64,000 nt of DNA from Nymphaea colorata (Eukaryota; Streptophyta; Magnoliopsida; Nymphaeales; Nymphaeaceae): positions 22,882,283 to 22,946,282 of the forward strand of contig NC_045148.1 of the NCBI RefSeq assembly GCF_008831285.2, written 5' to 3'. The notes beneath the pieces were generated by a model that worked only from the letters and a program-made list of their open reading frames with translations, made no database searches and was not told the DNA's origin. Position numbers and translations under genes: made by a program. Positions 42,705-55,030 of the stretch are shown piece after piece. Positions within the stretch are counted from its first letter, which is position 1; every line of letters starts with the position of its first letter.

Positions 42705-45700
42705 TGTTACGGACCTACCTAGTGGTCCAGACCCAGCAGGGGCTGAGCTGGCCGAACCTAGCCAGAGGAAGCGCAAAGCTTCTGACCTATGGGCTCGGTC
42801 TCTGCAATGCATCAAGAGTAGTCCCAAGAAGAAGATTGAAGCGCCAGAGACGGTTGCAGCGGGAGGAGCAACTGGGTCTTCAACGGTGCTGGAATTGCAG
42901 GAGTCTCAAGGTGATTGTGGTCCGGAAAACAGGTTCGTAGTGTTAGAAGATACTAAACCCATCGAGCCTAGGCCGCACGAGCCTTGAAGGCAACCTAGGA
43001 CTAACGTCTTAGGAAATGGTTCGGTCAAACCAGACCGAACCCTTACACTCTTAACCCAAAGTGAGGGCAGGTCCCCTCACGAGGTCCCCACCTTGGGCTG
43101 AGCAGGCTCAAGGGCTAGCACATTTAGTTTAAGTGTTGGGCGCTAGTCCCGGTCTAGTTTTGTTTAATGCATTGCGTAGTTAGATTTAATTTCTTAAGCG
43201 CATTTGCTTTTTGTAAAGGGTTTGGGCATGTCGCCCTTGGGAATCGAATAAGGGACCTAGCCTGGCGGGTTGTGTCAGGCGCACTTATGTAAATGGGTTG
43301 GGTAGAGAGTGAAGATCTGGATTGTAGATCTAACTCACATAGGATTGTATAAAGGTGTTTGGATCTATGTGTAATGTATCAAGTTTTATGAAATAGAAAT
43401 CATTTGGAGTCGAGCACTCTCTCTCCTCCTCGCGAGGTTTGCATTTTCCCTTGTGGAATTCCGTAATCTCTAAGTCTCCTGTCTTCTTCACCGAGGTGTG
43501 AACCAGGCGTCTTCTCCCTCTCGTGCCCCGTTGGCCCGTGGCGATTTCTCATCCATTGAAGAGCTTTGGAGCACCGGCGTCTTCGACGAAGGCCCAAAGG
43601 CACAGCTCGGGCGGATCTCCTCCTCGTCGGCGGCGGATTTTCCCTTGACCACGTAAGTACCCCTACCGGTTGTCATTAAAACTGTAATCAGAGCCTTCTC
43701 CTTGCACACGAAGGGGTTGAAAGTCTGATTTCAGAAAAGGGAAGGTTGAAGGCGCAGGTCTGATCCTCGGCTTCAACGGGACAGCTTTGTTTGATTTGTT
43801 TAGTCGATTCTTTAGGCAGAAAGAGAGTCGATTTGAGAGCTTCTACGGCTGAACTCTCCATGTTCGGTTCTCCTCTTGGCATACCCAAGAGCCGAGCAGA
43901 AATCTCTGGTGTAGTCGGTCTTAGCAGTCCCTAAATCGGTCTCATTTCTCCTAGGCGATCGCCTAGACTAATCTAAGAAAGTTCAAGAGAAAACGAACGG
44001 TGGAAGAGCCTCAAATTCATTGAAATAAGGCTCGGTTTCTTCCACTTGAACTCTCGGTCCAGAAATAGAAAATCAAGTAAAAGTCGTGAATCTGGCCGTG
44101 GAAAGAAAGAGACAACTAGCTCAAAAGGATCGCCCAAGGAAAAGCTAAAACATGGTGTAACTTGAGCGGAATCCGACGGCTAGATTGTAAGAACGGTGCC
44201 TCGCCAGAAAAGTGGCTAATTCCGGTCGCCGCTGCTAAATCCGGCGTCTGCCATTGCCCTTGAGGTCGAGGACTGTTCTGCACTTCTGCCTTCTTGTTTT
44301 AGTTAAATTTCATTAAGGGTAGATCAGACTATCGAGGTGAAGAAGAGAATTCCAGTCGCCGGCGAGTTTGGAGCACTCCACCGTGAACGCCAGCCATTTT
44401 CGGGTAAGTCTTCTCGTTCTTCATCTCCACCGTCCAAGTGTCCACGTGTCAGCCATCGAACCAGTCGGTCCAGCCACCTCTCCACGTCAGCACCACCTGT
44501 CCTTCTCGAGATCAGCTCGAGAATTCGTGGCCCTAGTTAGTAGGAGCGGCCCCCGTCTTTCTCCTTAACTTTCTCTCTTGCTTTTTGATTGAGTCTCACC
44601 CTTAGTCGCACGATACCTCAAGCGTCCATCCAGCCACGTGTCCTCATCATGTGCGTCCCACCAGCCACGTCACAGCCAGCTCGAGCAGCAGCTTGCCAGC
44701 TCAGCTCCTCGCTTTCCAAGTGTCCCACGTCCCTCGCATCCACCTCCTCATTGCGAGCCTTTACCGAGTCCACCTTCCCCTCTTCTCTCCACGCCTTTAG
44801 GAAGTGTCCCTCTTTTCTAGCACACATCCCCCTACTTTCTCCAGCTCTTAGGACACCTCATCTCCATCAGCTATTGCATGCAACTTCCACCCTTCATCAG
44901 CTCCACGTGTCACGATCTCATCGTTTGAGAGAACCGCAAGCGCCACCTCGCCCTTGCCCTCCTCACTCGCATCCAGCTCACGCCCTTCTTCCTTAGTTTT
45001 AGGGAAAGGCATTCTCCCTTTTTCTTGTCGCTAGGGTTATCCCTCGCGCCCTCTTGCAGCCCTTGATCTCGCCACGTGGCATAGATCCGGCGCACCACAC
45101 TTGGCTCGACCAGCCAAGCCTACCCGAACCCATCTAGGTTACCTCGCGCGCCTTCTAACCCCTTAGGTCTACCCCTCTTACCTTGACTAGACCTAGATCT
45201 AGTTGACTTAACCTCACCTAGTTCAATTAGGTGAACCGGTCCAACCCTTGGTCAGTCCAACCTAGCCTAGTTGACTCGAGCCTACCTCGAGTGTCCCTCT
45301 TGTCCATTGCACCCGGATCTATCAGCTCGGTCCAGTAGCAGCCACCTTCTAGTCGACCCTATCTCCCTCTCGGTCACCTTTGACCTTGACCCGAGCTTCG
45401 GCTCACTAGTCCGAAGCCAGCCTACTTAACTTCACTCGTAGTTAGGTCACCTATCTCCCTTACCTAAGCTACATCCCTTCTTGGCTTACCTCTGCTCTTA
45501 ACCCATCTCACCGAGACCAGTCGTCCCTTAGAGCCCCGCCGCACCAAGCCAGCCGGCCTTAGTTAGGGACCAGGCACAGCCGGCGCTAGCCTTGCGCTAA
45601 GCGTTCCCGGTTAGCACCTCGGCCAGCTCTCAACCGACGGCCTCTTTCCGTCGATAGCCTTGGCCGAGCCCTTCCATCAGCCAGGCAGGTAGGCATTGCC

Positions 45701-46606
45701 TTGTCGGCTCTCGCCCCCCTCGGCCGCGCCTGCAGCAAGCAGGCGCAACACCGGCAACAGTCCGTCGCCCGTCCGCTCGGCGTCCAGCAGCCAGTGATAG
45801 TCGATCACGCGTCTTCCGCCAGCCTGCAGCGACAACAATAGGCGTCCATCTGGTCTAGCGCTCTTCTCCGTCCTGAAGCGGCAGAAGCAGGCGTCAGCCG
45901 TTGACGAGCTTTCCGTCGGCCCTGTTCGGCAGCAGCAGCCCGCTCCAGCCAGCGCGTCCCGCCAGCCATCTCGGACAGCAGGCGATTGTCCCAGGCCGCG
46001 CGCTTCACGCCGGCCCGTAAGCTGAGTTGCCCGGGGATTGGTTATTCACCTCGCGGCCTGTTCGTGCAGCCAAGGTAGCACCTTGGCAGGTTCGTTTCTC
46101 ATCCCCCTTGTAGTCGTGGGAGGGTGTTATTTGCTTTTGTTTTAGGAAGCATATTAGTTTCATTCCTTTATTGCTTTAGCCCAGGCCTCGGCCTTGCTCC
46201 CCTCTGTGGTACCTCGAGGGCCTATTGCCCAAGACACGGTCACAAGGAGCCGACCGTCCTAATTGCTTTCCGTTGGGTGTGTTTGCACGTTAGATGTGGT
46301 TTGGTGGATTGAATGGTCTGTTGAGTGAGTTGTGAGAGACTTTTTGTATCGCTCGCGCTTGTAAGGCCTTCTAACCCACTGTAGTGTTTTTGTAGTAGGA
46401 TTCGACCTTAGTCAGGAGTTGGGAAAGGGTATTCCGCACCTGTAATCCAGTCCTAAGGGATTTTGCGCCAGGGTTTGTCTGGCCAGGTAGATTCATTGTT
46501 TTAATTTTTTAGGATTTTGAATTCTAGATAGGAACCCTCAAGGAGACTTGGGAACTAGGACGCTCTTGGTTCGGTCTTTCTAGACCAACCGGGATCGTGC
46601 CTAACA
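42705..46606 (+). mobile_element. Solo LTR B with target-site duplication GCCTC
   Basis: A complete 3902-base LTR, TGTTACGG to CCTAACA, of the A/D family, flanked on both sides by GCCTC (42700-42704 and 46607-46611) and sitting in the element C 3' LTR. It arose by insertion of a whole element followed by recombination between its two LTRs. Stem-loop 43061-43080 (loop CAGGTC), TATAAAG at 43348-43354, donor-like CACGTAAGTACCCC near 43651, GGTAAGT 44403-44409, UGUA-rich block near 46346. The small ORFs across it have no recognisable domains except the U3 frame. Confidence 0.95.
42706..42987 (+). CDS. U3-encoded pol tail reading frame (B copy)
   Basis: Ninety-three open codons plus TGA, the same length as in the A and D 5' LTRs although many residues differ. 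It keeps VTDLPSGPDP, QRKRKASDLWARSLQ and VAAGGATGSSTVLE. The copy is not joined to a pol gene, since B is a solo LTR. Confidence 0.5.
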   Translation, partial: VTDLPSGPDPAGAELAEPSQRKRKASDLWARSLQCIKSSPKKKIEAPETVAAGGATGSSTVLELQESQGDCGPENRFVVLEDTKPIEPRPHEP

Positions 46607-46611
46607 GCCTC

Positions 46612-46892
46612 CTACGGGTGGGTGTGGTTTGTGCGCTTAGGCATGGTTTGCATGGTTTGCTTGAGTGAGTTTGAGTGATTTCTGCATATGTATCGCTTCC
46701 GCTTGTATTAGCCTCACAGCTTTTAGATTTGTGTAGTAGGTTTTGCTTGGATTTGGGATTAGCCATTCTTGTATTCCGCTGCCTATTTGGGATTTTTTTT
46801 AAGTCGGGGTCCTGTCCGACTGGGTAGTGTCTCTGTATTTAATTTGACCTAGGAAAGTCTTCTGGTTGGTCCAAGGTGATCGTCGGGGTAGG
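46612..46892 (+). mobile_element. Element C 3' LTR, second part
   Basis: It continues from 42704 with CTACGGGTGGGTGTGGTTTG, the UGUA-rich block near 46689, and TTTAAGTCGGGGTCCTGTCCGAC. It is cut at 46892 by element D; the expected remaining terminus (CACGGCCATTGG to CCCTACCA) is not found on the far side of D. Confidence 0.88.
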
Positions 46893-46893
46893 T

Positions 46894-47175
46894 GTTACAG
46901 ACCTACCCAGCGGTCCAGACCCAGCAGAGGCCGAGCCAGCCGGATCCAGTCGAAGGAAGCGCAAGGCTTCCGATCTTTGGGCTCGTTCTCTTCAGTGCAT
47001 CAAGGCCAATCCCAAGGAGATGCAGGAAGCACCAGAGTTAGTTGCAGCGGGAGGAGCAACTAGGTCGTCAATGGTGCTCAGACAGGTCCAGTCTCAAGGT
47101 GACTTAGGTTCCAACTTAGGGCTCGCCAAGCTAGGAGTGTCCAACCCAAGCGAGTCCACTTCAAACGACCCTTGA
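46894..47175 (+). CDS. U3-encoded pol tail reading frame (D 5' LTR)
   Basis: Ninety-three open codons plus TGA with VTDLPSGPDPAEAEPAGSSR, then RKRKASDLWARSLQ and VAAGGATRSS. The D 3' LTR copy (55451-55741) is 96 codons because of a three-codon Gly-Val-Gly insertion. Confidence 0.5.
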   Translation, partial: VTDLPSGPDPAEAEPAGSSRRKRKASDLWARSLQCIKANPKEMQEAPELVAAGGATRSSMVLRQVQSQGDLGSNLGLAKLGVSNPSESTSNDP

Positions 47176-47499
47176 GACGTCCTAAGATCCAAATCTTAGG
47201 TAAACGGTTCGGTCAAACCTGACCGAGCCCTTGTGACAAGCAACCGAAGTGAGGGCGGGTCCCCTCACGAGGTCCCCACCCTGGGTTCAAAAGACTCAGG
47301 GGTTCGAACCTTTTCCATTGCGCGTGGGCACTAGGCCCGGTTTGTTTATATCTTATATAGCAAATAAGTTCGTTCTTAGGCTTGTCAATAGTAGGATTCG
47401 AGGTAGGAACCTAGCCTAGCGGGTTGTGCTTGGCATTTTGGATTTGGGTCTTGGGTAGAGAGTGAGATCTGGATTGTAGACTCGCTCAAATAGGATTAG

Positions 47500-47507
47500 T
47501 ATAAATA
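47500..47507 (+). promoter_or_regulatory. TATA box of element D 5' LTR
   Basis: TATAAATA lies 607 bases into the LTR and is repeated at 56066-56073 in the 3' LTR. A CT-rich stretch follows at about 47565-47610. Confidence 0.65.
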
Positions 47508-50500
47508 ATTTTGGATCAATGTACAAAGTATCAAAGATTAAGGAATTAAGCACATTTGCGAGACTGTGTTCTCTCTCCTCCTTGCGAGGCTTGGCTCTCC
47601 CTCCTCATTCTCGAGGAACTCTGAATCTGAAATCAAAGCACAGCCCTTGTTCGTGAGTGCAAGATTGTGCCCTCTCATCCCCTCGTGCCCCCTTTCACCC
47701 GAGGCGTTCTTCCTCCCTTGAAGAGCTTGGAGCACCGGTGGTGAACCAGCCAACGCTCAAGTTGGAAGACTTGCGGCGGATCTTCTTCCTCACCGGTGGA
47801 GATCCCTCCCTTGTCCACGGCGTCAACCCCTCTCGAACGGCATTACAGTCACGTCCAGCACCTTCTTCACGGTCACGGTGAAGTTGAAAGGCAGGCGTTG
47901 CAGCAGGGTAGATTGAATCCATTCTCGGATTCAATAACGACGGTGAAAAGGTTAGTGACTTGATTTCGTGTCTTCCTTACGTTTTTAGGATTCCGGTCTA
48001 GGGGAGAGCACTCCCGAGGTTCTGTTCTCTCTCGGCCTACCCGAGAGCAGAGTGAGAGTTCTTAGGTGAAGACTCTCTCTAGACGAAGTCCTATTCGTAT
48101 TGGGAAGTCATTGATTTTGGCGATCTATCCTTGCCAAATCAAGTGTTGTGCGATTTGGGGAAACGGCCACGAATCTGAGTTAGATCTCTCGGCCTGTTTC
48201 TGCAAGTCTGATCTTCGGTATAGCAGAGCCAACTCTGCTCATTCGTGAATTCTAGCCACGGAAAATCATCGTCTTCATTCTGGCTGTAATCGCTAGCTCC
48301 CAAGCTTTGAGTTGATCTATTCTGCGCCCCATCCGACGGCGGAATTGAGGTCTTGGCTCCTTGCCGGAATTCTACTGAACTCCCGCCTGTTCCACGATAT
48401 TCTCTTGGTCCAGCAGGCTAATCCCTGTTGAATCTTGAGTTTCGTCCGTGGAATATCAGTTGGCATTAGTTCATTGGAATCGTTGGTTCAAGAGCTCCGA
48501 CATTCTCCATTTGGAGCCCATTCCGACGGTAGAATAGCGAGTTCGACTGTCGGTCGGAATTCCGCTGCTTCTCCGTTCTGCTCTGCAATTTCCGGTAGAC
48601 TCGTGACCCGAGGTGTGAAGGACGTCATTGCCCTTGCTCCGGCAAAAGCTCTCGTGAAGACGACGAGGGCATCTTGGTCAAATTTGGAGGCGTCACTCAA
48701 ATCGCGCCACCGGCTTCACCAAGTGCGAACCCACTCATCTTCGGCTGAATCAGGTAAGTTCAATCTCGTCCCTTGCTCCTGCCACGTGTCTTCCATCCGA
48801 GCTAGCATCCCCAGGCCGAAGCCAGTTATTTTCTAAGTGTCCCACATTGAGTAGCTTTAGGAACACGTCCCCCTTGAGTCTAGGTGCCTTGACACCACCT
48901 CGCACCTTTTTGCTTTTTACTCGTTCTTCTTCCTAGTCGCAAGCAATCTTGAACGCACATCTTGCCACGTGTCGCCATTTGCTGCCCCAAGACCCAGCAC
49001 CCGCTCCACCTCATCAATCACCTTTCCATTTTGCCCTCGCGTCTCGCCACCTCGCCCTTGCTTTTCCCCACTTAGCGCGCCACTCCCCCAACTCGCGCCC
49101 TCTTTTCCTAGCTTTTAGGGCAAGTCCCCTTAGGACTCGCACTCCCCTTCTCCACCTCTCCACTTAGCTCAACCGTAGCTAGCCAGCACCCTTCATTGCC
49201 CCACGTGTCACGATCTCCCCTACTGCGTGACTCCCTCAACCCACGTCATTAGCTGTCCCCCTTCTCTCGTGTTCTTGTCTAGGTTCATTCCCCTTAGTTT
49301 TAGGAAAGCACTCTAGCTTTTCCTTGTTGCTCGGCACTCATTTAGCGCACTCTAGCTGAACCGCCTATCTTGCCAAGTGGCAAGCATCCAGCCCCTAAAC
49401 CAACCTGACCTAACCCACCTGGTCCTAACCCTGCTAGACCTAGACCGAACCTAATCCAGTCAACTCTCGGTCCCCTTGACCCGAGCAGACTTGACTTAAC
49501 CTCACTTAACCTAGTAGCTACTCGGTCATCTCCGAGCCACTTTAGGCTGAAACTAGCTGACTCGAGCTTACCTCGAGTGACACGTTGACCGGACCCATCC
49601 GAGTTCATCTTGTGACCCTTCTCTTCCCTCAACCAGTTCGCTAAGTCCCAACGCCCGAGCCACGTCTTAGCCTCTCTTGCTCTTTCATCTAACCCACGGC
49701 TCAAGCCCACTTAGTAGCTAGGTTAACTCCTCTTCCGCACCTAAGCTCTGTACTTATCTGACCAACCCAAGCCCTTAACCACTCTTTACCTAACCGGCCT
49801 ACCTATAGAGCCCCGCCCGTCCAAGCTAACCAGACCTTAGCTAGGGACTAGGTACAGCCGAAGACGCTAGCCGCTCGCTAGCCGTCGTCGGTCAGCACCT
49901 CGGCCACCCGCGCCATCGTCGGCCATCTCTGTCGACACCCGTGGCCGAGCCACTTCCAACGCCAGGTAGGTAGGCATTGCCTTATGGCTCTCGCCCCCCT
50001 CGGCCATGCCCGCATCCCGCAGGCGCACCACAGGCGACAGGCGGTCGCCTCCTCCTCCCTTCTACACCCGCGGCACCCAGCCCGCGCCTTAGGCGACAGG
50101 TGGTCGCCCTTCCCGCTCGGCACTCAGCAGCAGGTGGCTGCTCCAGTCCAGCGCTCTGCCGCTCCGTTCGCCAGTCTACAGTCTGCCTGGTGCTTCGTCT
50201 GTCTGTCTGCACCCGACATCAAGTAGCTGTCTCGGCTACTCGTCCGCAGGCCCGTCAGCGACAGCAGGTGGCTGTCCTCAGTAACGTGCGCCAGTCCGTG
50301 CCAGACAGCAGGGAGCTGTCCCGGCCCGTGTTCTACCCACGTCCATCCGACAGCAGGAGGCTGTCCAGGCCGCGCGCTCCACGCCGGCCCGTGAGCTGTA
50401 ATACCCGGGGTCTAGGATTTTCACCCCGTGGTCTCTCGGCACAGCCAAGGCAAGCCCTTGGCCGGTAACCCTCTCAGCCCACTTGTAGTATCGGGGAGGG

Positions 50501-50976
50501 TGAATTTGCTTATTGTTTTAGGATTTCATCTAGTTTGCTTAATTTGTTGTTTTAGCCCAAGGCTTCGGCCTAGCTACCCTCTATGGCACCTCGAGGGCCT
50601 TTTGCCCGAGACACAGTCGCAAGGAGCAGACCTACCCATTTGCTTTCGTTGGGTGTGGTTTGTCCGGTAGCGTGGTTTGCATGGTTTGGAATGGTTTGTG
50701 AGTGAGTTGAGAGTGTCTCTTGTATCGCTCACGGTTGTACTGGACTATAAACCTTTGTAGTTGTTTGTAGTAGGATAATCCGTAGTTAGGCGGGGAGACT
50801 TAACCCTTTGTAACTCTGTCCTAGGGAATTTGCGCCGAGGTTTGTTCGGCCGGGTAGATTGATTTGTATAATTTTACTTAGGAATTTTTGGTTTTTAGGA
50901 AGTACTCAAGTCGGTCTTGGAAGTAGGACGTTCTTGGTTAGGAAATTCTGGCCTAACGGGGACGAGTCCTAACAAT

Positions 50977-50989
50977 TGGTATCAAAGCC
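50977..50989 (+). other. Primer binding site (tRNA-iMet) of element D
   Basis: TGGTATCAAAGCC has one mismatch to the canonical TGGTATCAGAGCC of element A and starts two bases after the LTR. Confidence 0.82.
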
Positions 50990-51512
50990 AACTTGAGACT
51001 ATATCTATCAGTTTGAGCACTTGACCTACGACGCATTCGGCTTCAACGGCAGTTCAGACGGGCAGATTTCCGTTTTAGTATCAGTTTCGGGACTTCTTGT
51101 CAGTATTATTCGGTTTTCAGTGTCGTCGTTAGAGTGTAGGCACCACGACTTCCAGCTTTATATTGCGTAAGTTCTAGGCTTCGCTTGCTCGATTTTAGCA
51201 AGTGTAGGGCTGTACACATCGTACACCCAAGGGCAGCTAAGCTCGAGGTTCGTCGCCGAGACACTAGGAGAGTGTGGCGATTTAGGCTCTTGTAGCCCGG
51301 CCAAGAGCGAGGTGAGATTGCCTAGGCGCTAAGGCGTAGCGCGGCTTTAGGCGGGCCAACCCGTCTCCCTTGCCTTAGGACTCACGCGCGGCAGCTCAAG
51401 CAGTGGCAGCGGGACAGTGTAGGCAGTCTAGGATTAGTTTTTGAGAGTGGCAGTTGTGTCAGCAATTGGATTTCGGTTAGGATAGTTGAATTCGTGTTTT
51501 CGCAAGCTTAAA
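50990..51512 (+). promoter_or_regulatory. Element D leader with stem-loop and acceptor-like site
   Basis: It contains GGTTTTCAG at 51112-51120, a CTTGCT/AGCAAG stem-loop at 51184-51202 with a loop different from that in A, and the TGTACACATCGTACA motif. The following block matches the A leader at 22440-22580. Confidence 0.55.
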
Positions 51513-53090
51513 ATGGGAAAATCCAAAAAGAATCTCAATTCGGATGAGCCAGTCCTTGAGGAGAACCCTCACGATACTCCAGAAGAGGCTCAACCATCAC
51601 AAAGGGGCCAAGTTCCCGACTATGCCTTAAGTCGAATATTAAGCATAGAAAAAGAACTCCTACAAATGCGTAGTGACATGACTAAAGTGGAGAACTTTAG
51701 AAAGAAGGAAATGGACCGCCAAAGTGCAGAACGTCAAAAATAAATGGACGAAATTAGGGCCATGTTCCGACAAATGTCCACCACTCAGGCCCAAGCCGTA
51801 GTAGCGGAGAGGACCACTCAGGGTCCGAATGCACAAAAAGGAAAGGGTTTGTTAGCAATACCTGGCTATCAAACCGATACTGAGATAAATCCCAACAACG
51901 TATCGCACGTTGGGACAAGCACGGAAGGGGGTAGGCTCATGCGTCCCCCAGCCGACAGGTATCAACCAGAGCCCTACAGCGAATACTACAGGACTCCTCC
52001 TGGCCCAAGAATAGGCCAAACTCTTCAAAATCCCATGTATGAAATATCAGAAGAAGAGGACGAGTCACCTCTCCGTCCTAGAAGAACTCGAAGAGATCTT
52101 CCTCGTTTAGAAGAAAGGCGTACCCCATCTGTAAAGTACGACTTTCCTAAATTCAACGGAGAGCATCTCAGAGAATGGTTATTCATGGCAGAATGGTTCT
52201 TCATGTGCCATCGTATTCCACAAGAGGAGTGGATAGAGATCGCCACAGCCAACATGACTGGCGAGGCTACCACCCACTATCTTTGGTTTGAGCACAAGAC
52301 AGTCGATCCCACTTGGGAAAAATACAAGGCTAGCCTACAACTTCACTTTGGAGAATCCACGTTTATCGATTATGACGAGGATCTCAAGAATTTAGTTCAA
52401 ACTTCGAACGTGCCCACATATCAAAAGCAGTTCGAAAGACTAGCTAGCATGGTGCAATGGCCCGAGAAAGCTCTCATTGGAGCATTCAAAGGAGGCCTTC
52501 GAAGCGATATCAAACGCGAGATGAAGATACATCGCTTCGATCATCTCGAAGAATGCTTTGCAATGGCCTGACTGTACGAAAAACGAATTGAAGAGAGAAA
52601 AGAGGAAAAGCGAGAGAAAAAGGCTCGCAGGGCTGATAAACAGAGGAAGAAACCTTCCTTCTCCTCTGCTTCTCGAACTAAAATAAGAGAGAACAAAGGA
52701 AGGGAATTGGTTCCCTACAACAGAGGGAATGAGTTCAGGCCAAACCAACGTCCAGGCCGTGAACTCCCCACTCGTTACTTGTCACCCAAACAAATCGAAG
52801 AATACAGGAAGAAAGGCCTGTGTTTTAGATGTGAGGGCAAGTGGGACAAAAACCACCAATGTAAAGCGCTGTTTAACATAGTGGTGGTTGATGAGCCAGA
52901 GACCAGCTCTAGCTCAGAAAGCGATTCCTCCTCCAGTTCGGATTCTAGTTCCTCATCTGATGAGGAAATCCTAGTTAGAAGAAAAGGCAAGAAAATTGAG
53001 CCTAAGGAAACGCATCAAGAAGAGACCTCGACCAAAGAAGAGAAAACAGAAGAGGTCGAATCTCTTCATTCGATACAAGACCCCCACAAG
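51513..53090 (+). pseudogene. Element D gag
   Basis: It starts at ATG 51513 (MGKSKKNLNSDEP), as in A. A coiled-coil-like segment (SRILSIEKELLQMRSDMTK) is followed by a TAA at 51741-51743, where A has GAA. The gag domain (VKYDFPKFNGEHLREWL to EECFAMA) follows, then TGA at 52569-52571 where A has CGC. The same frame then gives a basic Lys/Glu-rich region, zinc knuckle CFRCEGKWDKNHQC (about 52820-52861), and a serine-rich and charged linker. All parts are in one frame, so only the two stops break it. Confidence 0.9.
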
Positions 53091-55030
53091 GCAAACACTA
53101 TGCGTGTTTTTGGCTGCATCAATGGCCAAAAGGTCTTAATTTTGCTCGACAGCGGAGCAACCAATAACTTCCTTACTGAGGAAGCCGCTGAAAGGTGTAG
53201 AATTACCCTCACCGAGAGCAACCCACAGACTATCATCGTGGGAGGGGGACTACGGCTCAAGTGCATCCACGAAGGAAAAGGCTTTGACGTGTCTGTTAAG
53301 AAGAAAACTTTCAAGGTAGATTGTCTCGTCATCCCCCTTGAAGGCGTTGATTTAATTTTGGGCATGCCATGGTTTCTAACATGGAAGGATATACATTGGG
53401 ATGTAAAGAACTTCGCAATGACTTTCATCCCTGAGGGAGAAGAGGAATCGATAACGATTCAGGGACTCGCCAGCTCCACGCGTCCCAAAACAGCACTAAG
53501 GTCCATCCAACATGACCAGCCAGCGTGTTGGGTTCTTACGTTAGCAACGGATGTACCTATTTCCGAAGAGAAGGTGGAAGAACCGATTCCACCTAGGATT
53601 CAATCGGTCTTGGACCGATTTCCAGAAATATTTGATGAGCCCAAAGGTTTACCGCCAAAAAGGGCTTATGATCATCGAATCGTCCTTGCACAAGGTGCAG
53701 AGCCTGTTAATGTCAGGCCATACAGGTATGGGCACAGCCAGAAGGCAGAAATTGAACGCCTAGTCAAAGAGATGCTCAAAAGTGGCATCATTCGGCCGAG
53801 TTGTAGCCCTTTCTCTTCACCCGTCCTTCTAGTGAAGAAAAAGGACAACACTTGGCGTTTTTGCATAGACTATAGAGCGTTGAATGAGGTGACCGTTAAG
53901 GATCGGCACCCCATACCCATAATTGACGAGCTATTGGATGAGTTGGCCGGTGCCACCATATTCTCAAAGATCGATCTTAGAGCCGGTTATCATCAGATTA
54001 GAATGTATGACGAAGATGTGTTGAAGATTGCGTTCAGAACACACGATGGGCATTATGAGTTTTTAGTAATGCCTTTTGGATTAACGAATGCACCAGCTAC
54101 ATTCCAGCGGTGTATGAACGATGTGTTCAGAGCTCACCTGAGAGATTTCATCCTCGTATTCTTTGATGATATCCTCATCTATAGCAAAGATGAAGAGCAG
54201 CATCAGCGCCATCTGGAAATCACCTTAGACATTCTTAAGGAGCATCATCTCTTCGCGAAGATGTCCAAATACAGTTTTGGACAATCTTCAATAGGATATC
54301 TCGGACACATTGTGTCTCGAGAGGGGGTTCGGGCAGACCCCGAAAAGTTGCAAGCCATGGATTAATGGCCACTGCCTAAGGACCTCAAAAGTCTACGAGG
54401 GTTCCTTGGGTTGACTGGGTATTTTAGACGATTTATCCAGGGGTACGGAATCATTGCACAACCCCTTACCCAGATGCTGAAAAAAGGATCCTTCTCATGG
54501 ACTGAGAAGTCAAGAGTCGCCTTTGAGAAGCTAAAGGCAGCTCTAATGTCAGCCCCAGTTCTTACATTACCCGATTTCTCAAAGACTTTTACCATTGAGA
54601 CTGACGCTTGTGAAGTCGGGGTAGGAGCGGTACTTGGGCAAGACAACCACCCCATTGCCTACATGTCAAAGGCCTTAACCAGTAGGGCCAAGCCTCTTTC
54701 TACATATGAGAAAGAGCTGCTTGCAATCATCATGCCAGTGGAAAAATGGCATCCTTATCTGATTGGACGCAAGTTTACGGTCAGGACCGACCAAAACAGT
54801 TTAAAGTACATGCTTAAACAACGCGTGTCAACCCCTACTCAACAAAGGTGGCTAGCAAAACTATTGGGGTATGACTTTGAAATGGAGTACAAAAAGGGTC
54901 CTGAGAACAAAGCGGCTGATTCTCTTTCCCGCTTGGCTGAACAACTAATGACCTTATCGGTGGTGGAAACGGATATTTGGGATCGGTTAGCACACGACCA
55001 ACAAAATAACGAATCGCTAAAACAGTTTAA
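53091..55030 (+). pseudogene. Element D protease, reverse transcriptase and RNase H
   Basis: Protease has intact DSG (ILLDSGATNNFLTEEAAERC). RT has [25 protein letters not shown] and catalytic FFDD (near 54160). A TAA at 54363-54365 (MD then stop, where A has EKW) interrupts the frame between RT and RNase H. RNase H continues in the same frame (IETDACEVGVGAVL, KALTSRAKPLSTYEKELLAI, AADSLSR). Shortly after that motif, near 55025-55040, the sequence jumps to the region after the integrase core. Confidence 0.9.

Larger units (their letters stand above)
31603..46892 (+). mobile_element. Element C: Ty3/gypsy retrotransposon, family C, split by B and cut by D
   Basis: 5' LTR 31603-34806, PBS 34810-34822, gag-pol 35004-40114, PPT 39798-39808, and 3' LTR 39811-42704 plus 46612-46892 around solo LTR B. 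The last roughly 60 bases of the 3' LTR are missing because element D begins there. Its proteins are related to A and D but clearly a separate family, and its LTR termini differ (TGATACGGG to CCCTACCA). It is the best-preserved coding copy here: one early frameshift and one nonsense codon. Confidence 0.92.
46893..50974 (+). mobile_element. Element D 5' LTR
   Basis: It begins TGTTACAGACC (G to A against the 3' copy) and ends CCTAACA. U3 frame to 47175, stem-loop 47249-47268, TATA box 47500-47507, GGTAAGT as TCAGGTAAGT at 48753-48759, GC-rich part near 49860-50400, UGUA-rich block near 50722. At 4082 bases it is the longest LTR in the window. Its other ORFs are short and unrecognised. Confidence 0.92.
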
